Of a stretch of 64,000 nucleotides of DNA, positions 54,329-64,000 are shown in pieces; the first letter of the stretch is position 1; every line of letters begins with the position of its first letter. The notes beneath the pieces are model-generated. The model made no database searches, had not been told where the DNA came from, and saw only the letters and a list, made by a program, of their open reading frames with translations. Location of the stretch: assembly GCA_017562135.1 (NCBI GenBank), contig QEYB01000228.1:124001-188000 (forward strand). Direction: 5' to 3'. Source of the stretch: Dipylidium caninum (taxonomy: Eukaryota > Platyhelminthes > Cestoda > Cyclophyllidea > Dipylidiidae). A program made the translations under genes and the position numbers.

Positions 54329-57300
54329 TTAGAGTTTAGGTGACTCTTGTGGCACGCTAATGAATTCCGGCCGGACGAAAACGAAGCCCACTTCCTCCTC
54401 ATTTTCCACCATTCCAAAGGCATGATCCTCGTCCCCGTCGGCGTCGGTCTCGTGGTCGAAACTATTATCATCCCACGGAGAGTCGGGCGCCAGGCGGTCT
54501 AGAGGCAAGTTATGGTGCAAGGCGGTGCGTCTTCTCCCACTGCCACCCTCATTCTCGACAGCATCATCCTCTGGGGGCATCAGTGGTTGTGACTCTGTTT
54601 CCATGGCAGTAGTTGTTCTGTTACCCCTCTCTTTTCCAAAAGACGCAGAAGCCAAGGCTCGCGATCGTGCCAGTCCGGGTACCACGGAGGTGCGAGGCAA
54701 CGGCTGGAAGAGACGACTGTCCGAACCGATGAAACCGACTGTCGCGCCTAAACACACGGAGCAGAAAGTGGGTTCCCATGTTTCTTACTTTCATCCAGAT
54801 CAACCAACGCATAAATTCAAGATAACGGGAAGAATGGGACATAAAAAAGAGTCATAACACTTACGACAAGTATCACAACCCTTCCCTGTGTAAATACTAA
54901 GCTGATTTACTGTTTTTGTCTTTTAACTTGCGTTGATTTTGATCAGACATAAAGGGAAAGGAACAGAAACCGCAATCTTTCCAAACGGACTGATTGGGCT
55001 CAAACTCTAGAAGGGAGTTGGCAGTTTTGCGTGATGAGGTCTGAGCAGACACTAACACTACATAGAAACCACACCAAAAGATAAACTTCGACCACCAGGC
55101 CAAATTAGGGGGAGTAGGGACATGTGTGCTGCAAATACTTCAAACTAAGTAATGGAAACAAGCCAACAACAACAAACTGTCTTTACTTACTTACAACACA
55201 ACACGAGTATGAGGAGTATCACTAAAATTGTTTTTTTTTTCAAATAAAAAGCCTCATCTCTCCTCAACCCAGCACAAATGTACGAGGAGAGTTGAGAGAA
55301 AATTGCCAAAAATATCACAAGGATTGGTTGGCAACGCACCCACATGACGAACGTGTTGGGCGACATCGCGCCGGACGTCGGAGACATCGAGCATCGACCA
55401 CCAGGAGTAGCAGCAGGGTGTGCGAGGCGCACTCGCGTCCTGGTAGGGCGCCGCGGTAAAGGCGAAGTGATGGCCCACAGCCGCAATGAACATCTCAATG
55501 CACACCGCAAAGTTCTACAGTGTTGCGAAGAAATGAGAGCCATTTATTTTATTCAGGCAAATCAAAGCTATAAATTTTACCATGGCATCGTCTCGCCTAA
55601 CCGCCAAACATATGATGGAGAATAAGTAAATCAGTCACGTAATTCCTTACACCACACTTTACCTTCCGACAGTTGTTACTTAAATAAGGAAGCCAAAGGA
55701 AAAAAAAGTCCCTCATGCCTACATAAGTGATTTCCTCTTCGGCGAGAGTGTGAGGCCTACGATAAAGCAGATGAAGTCACTGCCAGAAGGATGATATTCG
55801 TCCCTTTTTCTAAATTTCACTAGGCCATCACAGTAGAGGAGACAAGGGCACACGCTGTGCGGCTATTCGGAGTGTAACCTCATCAGATGATGTTTACTTC
55901 CACTCCGAAATTGCTACATCTGACCTGCACTACCACTTCACCTCATTTTTAGTTAACATCCGTCGATCCTAAGGCTGATGAGGCTGCCATTTTAAGAAAA
56001 AACTGTGTTGAAACACTTAAAATGCGCCAAAGTATTCAAATACACAGGCAATATCCCTGAAGTAGATAAGAGGGTCAGTGAAGCACTGGCAGTTTCAAGT
56101 ACACATGAGAGAGTGTCTGGAAAAAAAATTAAAACTATATAGGAGTGTATTTGTGCGTGCCCCTCCAAACGGTAGCGATATCAAGGGACCAATCTCGGCA
56201 ATAGGATAATGTTTTCGTTTTATTAAATGAAATAATACACGAGGTGAGACTAAAAGCACAACTTCGACACTAAAGTATCAGTAAATTGGCAATAGCCATT
56301 TTAGGCTCTAGAAGTTGGCCCACTCTCTACACGTGATCTGTTTCGACAGACATTCTTTTCTCGTAAAAGTGGTAACCAACTTCTTAACAGCCCTTATCAA
56401 CTTCTAACTCCAGCGCCTGTGAAGACGGGGTCGCTATCAGACTTGACTGAAAGTCGGATTAGTTAATTCACCTTTTTTTTTAATTTTTAGATGTTCACAT
56501 GGAAAAAGGTACTATCTTTGTCGACGCCTCCATTCTACTCAAGAACACCATTTGCGGGGAAGCTACAAAGTATGGAGATCAAAATTATTAATATCGAGGG
56601 AATCAAAAGCGGCGAGTCATTGTAACGCTGTCAACTCCCATCTTCTGTTTGTTTCAGACAAATTCATACACCTAGCTGTTAAAAACGCAATGAATGAACC
56701 CAGCCCAAGCGATGCCGATCAAATACGAGACACTAGGAAAATACGTACGGTTATACCCTACGACTAAATACTTCTGGAGTTACAATTTATGACGAGGTGG
56801 TGGATAAATTCAATTGACAGGGAACAATAAAAGCAACTCATAATCAACATATTGTCGACCTGGACAGGTGGATCGACAAACATGTATATCCAGTCTATCA
56901 TTTTTAAAAACAGAAAGTCCTCAGGTGGAAGGATATAGAGCCACTAAAAAGCCAAGTAACAAATTAATATTTTTATTCTACGATAGATTTAAGTCGGTAC
57001 AGTTTCCTCCCCCCTATTACTTTTAGCATAAAATTACTAAATGGGGAAATAGACGTAAGATGAGATGAACTAAAATACATAGAAGCAGCAGACAGATTAA
57101 CAAATAGAGCATAAGGTTCTCAGTTTATCGAAAATGAGCTAAAGGAAAAAGCTCATAACCATAATACAATTGAAATTAGTAGCAACACCCAGACAAAGTG
57201 AAATAAGGAAGAAACTATTCTAAAACATACGTGTTTATTATCCTACAAAGAGGTATAAGAATAACAACAAATAAGGATTTTCGACCGTCATCGATGAGCA

Positions 57301-58832
57301 GTGACCATAGCAAACATGAGTTTGTGTTTTTGGGACGTTTAGCATGTTTGGACGAGGTAGGCCGAGTGAATCACGACACTTCAAAATTTTGGTAATAATT
57401 TCGTCTAACGGCACATGCTAAACCACAAACGGTCAAAAAGGCTTGAAATAAAATCACCAGCTTCCAGCCATTTTACTTGTTTCAATTGACAAAAATATTA
57501 GTGGGGCGACTATTAATTCATATCTTTTAGGAAATATAAAATTTACAACTAAGTACAAAATCAAAATGTTCAAGGGAATATAGAGGAAACGCCAACCTGA
57601 AGAGCGATGCAGATGGATAATTCGTCTTCCAATTTCCAGGCTTCCACACGTCGTATCACTCCGGTAGCGGCAAGGATAGAGATGAGGACAGACTGCCTGG
57701 AGAGAAGTTTCAAGAAAATCGGAATCATAAAAAAGAATTTTGACGGAAGATAGAGGGTGAGGTGATCTTACCAAAACGACATAAAAACGACAAACTTGAC
57801 GCAAATAAACTTCAAGACAGGTTTCATTTCTTTCAATTTAGCGCGGGTGCATTGATAGAAAAGAACCAAACAGTAGAGCGCCCACTGGAAAATTGAAATA
57901 TAAGTACAGGGAAGATGAGTGAGAATCACTTTAGAGGAAAGGGAAAAGAACTTACTATTTGTGAAATATTATTAATTACGGTGAGATAAAGGTAGGCATA
58001 TCTGGGACTAAAATTTGTCTCCTCATACACTTTGCAGAATTCGCAAATCCTGTTGAAATAAATCGGACACAATTACAACCTACCGAATGTGCAAAAGGGG
58101 AAAGTTTACTAGACTCACAATGCTATAATCGTAGTGAAAGGCCGGATAACAGTATATTGCAAAACTCCATGGCGACAGTGCTCGATAAATGGTCTAAGAA
58201 TAGGAAATGACGGGTTATAAGAGAAAGTAAACAGTCAGAAAAAAACATTCATGCAAAAAAGGACACAATATTATCATCAATACTTACCTTCCCATTGGCC
58301 AGGGCTTAAGACAACAGAATGGAGGAATATGATTAACTTGGGGTATAGTAGTCAAGTAGTCATTTAAATTTCCATCCTTTCCACGAAGATAGTTTAACAG
58401 AAAGGCCAAAAAGTTATAAATGGCATATGCTTCGTAGCATTCACGAAGTGTATCGAAGTAAATTGCATATTTGGGAAATCGGAGAGCAAACCACTTTGTT
58501 ATCAAATAAGGGTTGAATAAATAGAACATACCGAATTAACGGCATATATCGGGACCATCCATAATATTCTAAGAGTTAGTTTCAATTAATTTTGGTTACC
58601 GGATAATGTGTAATTGCAAGTAGGGTTTTGTGTAGCTAATCAAGTGTTCCAAAATCGTCCAAATTGAAATTGGCACAGCGCCGAGGACAAATAAACCACC
58701 GATGAACCAAGCGAATTTTATCGAAGTAGCAGATTCATTCTTTAAGGCGACGATGCAAAATGGAAGACCGATACACAAGGCAGCAGTATAAAATCCAATA
58801 AATATGGGCTTTATCCACTTTCGCCAGACCAT
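54329..58832 (-). CDS. TMEM184C: TMEM184C-like membrane protein, 9 exons
   Basis: A predicted seven-helix membrane protein of the TMEM184/organic solute transporter alpha-like family; the cellular role of TMEM184C is poorly known. Exons in transcription order: 58832-58600, 58568-58532, 58493-58288, 58193-58119, 58049-57956, 57884-57772, 57696-57597, 55514-55340, 54747-54329. They sum to 484 codons including the stop (483 residues) with consistent phase. Recognisable landmarks: WRKWIKP at the start, ILWMVPIYAVNSW, ECYEAYAIYNFLAFL, FCCLKPWPMGR, GVLQYTVIRPFTTIIAL, INNISQ, KFICVKFVVFMSFWQ, CIEMFIAAVGHHFAF, and MLDVSDVRRDVAQHVRHVG. The C-terminal ~140 residues are acidic and unconserved. Two introns are only 31 and 38 nt. 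Confidence 0.95.
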
Positions 58833-61800
58833 AGTTAATCAATGTAGCTGACAAAATGGTTCTTCAAGAGGTACATTACGATTTCGCTCACATTGAAAAT
58901 TTTCCCAAGAATAGACGAGATTCAGAAGGGTGCGTTAACCTTCAAACACCATTGGCTGGTCAAGATTTTCAAATGCGTATATAATACTTTAAACATTTCA
59001 AATTGTTCCAATTTTCCGAGTATTCTACTAATGCTCGCAGGTATTCTGGTTATTACTTATTTTTTTATACTTGTCTTGAGCCAACAAATATTTGCTATAT
59101 TTAATTGATTATTTGGGTTAATAATTTATTTGTTTTGTCCGATTTTTCTCATTCAGTCCTCACGTTACGACACCATCTTAGTCCTTTGGACCGTCGCCCT
59201 GCAAGCTGGCAGATGAGCCGAGTACATTACCTTATCCTACAGTTTCGTTAGACTGAAAATTATTTTTCGAGGTGTATGTAGGAGCAATTCCAACGCGTCG
59301 AAACCTTGTGAAAGTACTGTACTGTTTTAAAGATACTCTTACAGCCTGTAATCTTTGACGTTATTGTTAAATGTTGACGTCTCTAGACCTTCTCTATTTA
59401 TTTATTTGCAAACTTGTAACATTATACCCCTGTGCAATGAATTATCGGTCTAGGTGTAGGAGTGCCACCGAGCCGCATGTGTTAAAATTATTCAGCTGAT
59501 TGTTTGATCTTTGGGTTTTCTCACGGAATCAAACACTTGTTTACATTAACATATCGGCAAGCATTTAGGTTTTATTGTAATCAACATACTTAAAAACGGT
59601 TGTGGCTATCAACACAATGTCGAACTATGGTCACCTTTTTAAGTATCGTCCTTAAGAATGCTGATCACATTGTTCGTAAAATGCTCGTCCCAAGCCAGTT
59701 TATTTTTCTAAGACCAAGAGTCGATTAGAGAACTAGTGACCTTCCATCTGTCACGAAAAGTCATGAGATTTTCATGGATTAATTGATATCAGCAGAACGA
59801 AAGGCTGTTAGAATTCACATAGATGAGTGATACTCACTTCCAGCTAAAAAGATAAACCATGGTGAATAAGGTCATATCGCACATTTCGTAATGTTGATTT
59901 CGCTGCAATTTTGCCTTGGCCAAGTGGTTTGATAAATTTGTGACTGTCGCGGGATACAAAAATGGTCTATTTTCTGTCACTTAATCTAAACTTTTTACCT
60001 TCATTTACCTTCATTAAACCGTGTATTCTTGCAAGCCTCCCTTGAATCCCCGCTTAGCCATTAGTTAAAACAAGAAGTCGACGTATTCTCCCTCCTTCCA
60101 TTTTTACTTGTTTGGAGAGATTCCTACAGTTCTACTTCGGCTATTTCGCTTCCTATATCAATCTGTCCGCTAAACTGTGGCATCCACATACTACGTCTCT
60201 TTTACAATCGACCAAAAAAGTATTCTTCAAATATACAGAAACCTCATATATCGAGGAGATAGGTCGATATTATTGTAATAACATAGAACTCCCCTTTTTG
60301 GAACAATTAGAACGCAAATTCTCGCACAACACAGACCACACTTTCCCAACTACTTTAGATTTGACTTATCGCCTTTAGCTTTTCGAGGATTGAGGAAAGT
60401 TGCTCCAATATACTGCCCACTCAGACCCACTTCTACTCTCATGCTTCGAGAGGCTGGCGATCAACACAACTAGAGAAAAGAGGGGATTCTGGCTGTTTTT
60501 GACCCGAAACGCTGGCAAGCGCCAGTTCGCTGTGTGAGCTCTCAAGTCCCAATCCGAGACTCCAGTTCTTAATGACCATGTTCCCCTTTTCAAGATAGAA
60601 CCTAATAGTGCTGATGTCGCACAAACTGCCCACTTTTTGTAGTTTCATTATGTCCCTAAGGCCGGTGATCGTGTCCGGTTGTAGTGTAATGGATGAAAGA
60701 AGAGTGGATATCCTTATGTAAACCAGACTTCCAAGTATTCAGTAGTCCGAGAAATAGTCAAGTAGTCTGTCGGAAGGAAATCCAAGAGGAGGAAGGTGAG
60801 AAAAGACAAGAAGTTACGCAGGGTTCAACGCTTTTCAACATCAGGAAGTAGGGCCAGCCCAAAGCGTAGTCTCATAGGCCACCAACCGCTATTCTTCACG
60901 ACAATATGGTTCTCTCTCTCATTCTTTACTTTTCAATTCAATCACCATCAGTAATTAGAGTTAAATAGTGCAAGAACCACAAGCCATTCCTATCCGCTTT
61001 ACTGTCACTTCTGACTACTTCATCTTGACGTTCACCGTGACGACCTTTCTTCCTTCTCCGTTCACGCCAACCATCCTCCATTCATGTTGATCTTGCTTCA
61101 AATCGCCTCACACTTTTCACCCCCTCTGCACTTAAAGCCATCTCAAGGAGTTCATGGAATTGTTACTTCACCCTTCAAGTTGGTTCTTTTCGATGTCGAT
61201 GAAGTAACCTACTCGAGTCCAATTTGCCTAACGGTAAGGAGGAATGGAAAATTCCTCGGAAAATAGGCCACATTAAAGTAAATTGAGGCAAGCCGGTCGC
61301 GAGTAGGGTAGAGGTTTATTTCGCGATTCGTACAATCCGACTTCCACCACTTGCCCCAACAATGGACCATGATTATTTGTAAGCTTCTACCCTACAAAGG
61401 CCCAAACTCGCATCTTAATCCCAAGCCAGTCATCAAAAAGCGATGCTGTTAGTAGTGAGTTAAAAAACCTAACATTCTTTTGGTCAAAATCCCATACTTC
61501 GTACGCAGCTATCAGTAAATGGGTAACAAGTTATTTCAATATGTGTGTGTGTTTATGCATGGGTGTATACAGGTGCATTTGAAGTAAGTGAATGAAGAAC
61601 GAATGACCAAGTCAAAGTCAGCAGAAGAAATTAATCAATTCAGAAGTTATTCAGCGTTCTGAAAGAATAAAAAAAGCCTCAAAGTAGTAAGAGCACTTTA
61701 ACTTGAATAAGCATTTGATTTGAGGAAATATTTAATAATGAGACAGGAGATGTCTCCAAATCCATTCCATCATATTTTGATAAACATGTCTACTTATTGT

Positions 61801-63174
61801 CATTCAGTAGTTTTGGCTAGGGGTACAAGAAATCCGAAGGTGAGGAGGACGAGGTCCCAGATAAGCCATAAATGGGAGCATAATGGGGCTAAAAAAACTT
61901 CGTTAAAGCAATGAACGTGGTTTAGTCGGTTAAAACTACCTCGAGTTTAAGCATTAAATGCTATGAGGCTGCTAAATACCCGCACAGCCCAAACCAGTGG
62001 GGACATGCGTTTTGGCGTCACATGTGGCTCCGCCGACTCCCTCCAGTCCACCGCAAGAGTTGACGACGGCAACGATCTCAAGCACACACAAATGAAGTGT
62101 AACAATGTGGGGAGAGGGAGAGAATTACGCATCGTTACGCTGTATACTTCTGCCCTAACTTAACTTATAAAAATGTAAAGTTTAGTAAGATAAATAAGAC
62201 CATATCGAATAAAGTATGAGAGCATAAAAAAAATAGTATTCAAATCTCCCCCTCTTTTTTGACTCCGTGACCCACCCGATCTCCGTTACGCATCAACTAT
62301 GTCCTTCTGGATAGTTTAAATGAGGATCAGTCATGTCTAACCACATAAACTCAATTTCATTAAAAAAAAGAAAATGTGAAAGAATTGCTAGAGACATCTG
62401 TCCTTTAGAGGAGTAATTTTCTGAATCAGTAAGACAAAAAAATCCCAGGCGTACTGAGAGTTCCGTGTGTTTCGAAACACAGCTCAGACGAAGCTGACAA
62501 AGAATGCAACTTTATTAACCATCGAATTTTCTTCAAATTGAAAATTACTTTATACATAACCTAAAACTGTCACACACAGATGATATTATAACTTGCTAAT
62601 CCAAGTTCAACGCTTATAGCCAAAATGGGCGTCATTCTTTATTCCTCGATTTGCCACAAAAGTACCACCACAACGTGGAAGCTGTCGTCCGTCTCGTTTG
62701 TCAGACCGCCCAACGTTAAATAAGGCGACAAATAGCAAGTGGCGAGGAAGGTATAAGTAAAAAAAGTAAGGAGTTTTTACTTTACGTTTCCAGCACACCC
62801 AAAGTAAAGAATTTTGCCTTACCGACTGAAAGTGATACAACAATCTCCACGATGACTCAGTTCTTCGAATAATAAACTAGCAAATAAAATGTTTTCGCCT
62901 ATGTTGAGAGAAAGGTAGACAAAATGTGCCGACGGTAAGCACAAATGGACTTCCATTATTCAAGTGCCAGCGAAATAGACGGACGGGGAACATTTAAGCT
63001 GCAAGTATTGCCACAGAAGAAAAGTGGCCTCATCTTAGCCTATCGCTTGTGAATGCAAAATTCTACCTTCCAGACACTTTTTCGCCATTTTTGCCTTCCT
63101 AGCACCACATAAGTCTAGGCAAATAAGATCAATTAGGGGGAACAAGTTCATTTCATTTTGAAGGGATACTCACC
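58833..63174. other. Intergenic region, no gene recognised
   Basis: About 4.3 kb of AT-rich sequence between TMEM184C and the partial gene at the right edge. Short open frames (for example 60,112-60,378 on +, 62,607-62,843 on -) lack domains and splice context. A CA/TG microsatellite-like TGTGTGTGTG run lies near 61,542. The TMEM184C promoter should lie just above 58,832. Further exons or the 3' untranslated region of the right-edge gene may lie near 63,000-63,170. Confidence 0.5.
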
Positions 63175-63996
63175 TCATCCAAATTTGGCATTCCCTGCTT
63201 CAATTGCAGTTTTAGCCTCGCGAAGCCATTGCCTGACCTCAGACAAGATACCCTTCAACATGACGCCGAACTCCTCCAATGAACTTAAATCCTTCCCTGA
63301 AGCCTGTAAAAAAGCTGCCGTCACTTCGACAGGTTGATCCTTCCCTGCCATTGTCAATGTCTCCGTTAAAAACGCTTTCATTGCCGTCTCGTAGAAGTCA
63401 TTTGTTAAAAATTCTTCAGATGAACGGTAGCCTGTGTGCAATGCCCGAATTAAGGAGGCTTCGGCATCACTCTCGCGTTGAACTGAACTGCCTCCATCCA
63501 CCAGGAGGGCGAGAAAACGTCGCGCAAATTGACTCCGCCATTGAGTGACGTAGCCATGGAGGGAGAAAAATTGATGTCGTGAGTTAAGGTCGACCATTGC
63601 ATCGGCACAGGAGATAAGGAGACGAGGATCAAACACATCCCCCCCGAAGACAGCAATTACAGGCCGCAGGAAGGTTGCGAGACGCTCAGCATCCTCAGTC
63701 AACTGACTGTAGGCATATGAAACTGTGTTGAAGAGGGTCTCGAAAACTCGCAGACACAGATCTGGATCGTTTTTTGAGGCAGCACCAACAGTAGTGGAAA
63801 GATCAGTAACTACTCCACCGGCCAGATTCACCACGAGACAATTACTGATGAAACGCAGGACATCGTATGCCAACGGAGGAAAAGCAGTACGATTTTGTAC
63901 AAGACGATTGAGAAGATGAAGGATGTGCGATATAATAGGCGAGACGAGACGTGCAGTAGCGGTGTTGCGCTCGAGCACCTGAAGGAGTTGCATCAT
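63175..63996 (-). CDS. Partial gene, helix-rich protein of unknown function
   Basis: A 273-codon open frame that runs to within a few bases of the window edge, so its 5' part is probably cut off; MMQLLQVLERN may be internal. The sequence is strongly helical and Leu/Ala-rich, with repeated amphipathic stretches such as ISHILHLLNRLV, LRVFETLFNTVSYAYSQL and FYETAMKAFLTETLTM. This suggests a HEAT/ARM-type solenoid, for instance a nuclear transport receptor, but I cannot name the family. No membrane segment is seen. The frame ends ...GNAKFG and TGA; one base later is a perfect donor (G|GTGAGT), discussed in the findings. Confidence 0.7.
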   Translation of the reverse strand: MMQLLQVLERNTATARLVSPIISHILHLLNRLVQNRTAFPPLAYDVLRFISNCLVVNLAGGVVTDLSTTVGAASKNDPDLCLRVFETLFNTVSYAYSQLTEDAERLATFLRPVIAVFGGDVFDPRLLISCADAMVDLNSRHQFFSLHGYVTQWRSQFARRFLALLVDGGSSVQRESDAEASLIRALHTGYRSSEEFLTNDFYETAMKAFLTETLTMAGKDQPVEVTAAFLQASGKDLSSLEEFGVMLKGILSEVRQWLREAKTAIEAGNAKFG

Positions 63997-64000
63997 TGTG

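Noticed and set aside
1..64000. tRNA or rRNA genes, CRISPR arrays, bacterial operons
   Set aside because: Nothing of these was recognised by eye; the window is an animal nuclear region with spliced genes. A covariance-model scan for tRNAs would be decisive.

Overview
The window is nuclear DNA from an animal. Long multi-exon genes, GT-AG introns from about 31 nt to over 8 kb, and metazoan-type proteins all point that way. Very small introns beside very large ones, degenerate mariner transposons and abundant dispersed repeats suggest a flatworm, possibly a tapeworm. The species level is inference only.

Three genes could be rebuilt exon by exon by hand, with reading phase checked at every junction. 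(1) On the + strand, about 3.5-29.5 kb, lies a 17-exon Notch ligand of the Jagged/Serrate class: signal peptide, MNNL, DSL, 16 EGF repeats, a von Willebrand C-like region, one membrane segment and a short tail, about 1,268 residues. (2) On the - strand, 53.1-30.5 kb, lies a roughly 24-exon DNA2 nuclease-helicase of about 1,348 residues. (3) On the - strand, 58.8-54.3 kb, lies a 9-exon TMEM184C-like seven-helix membrane protein of 483 residues. A fourth, partial - strand gene of unknown identity runs in from the right edge (63.2-64 kb). The Jagged and DNA2 genes converge, with about 0.94 kb between their stop codons. DNA2, TMEM184C and the partial gene lie head to tail on the - strand. Nothing suggests a shared pathway; they are ordinary neighbours.

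The left third is unusually rearranged. The first ~1.07 kb is an inverted copy of 15.44-16.47 kb and carries an intact opposite-strand copy of one Jagged EGF exon. Intron 1 of Jagged holds a second inverted pair (4.5-5.9 kb and 8.8-10.2 kb) whose arms contain long pyrimidine- or purine-rich tracts. A dispersed repeat family recurs in introns of both large genes. Two relics of one mariner transposase family sit in introns of Jagged and DNA2.

Three places, two in Jagged and one in DNA2, appear to carry a one-base insertion or deletion. Each breaks the frame inside a conserved domain, and undoing it restores exon phase exactly. Sequencing or assembly error is the simplest explanation. DNA2 also appears to use a GC-AG intron.
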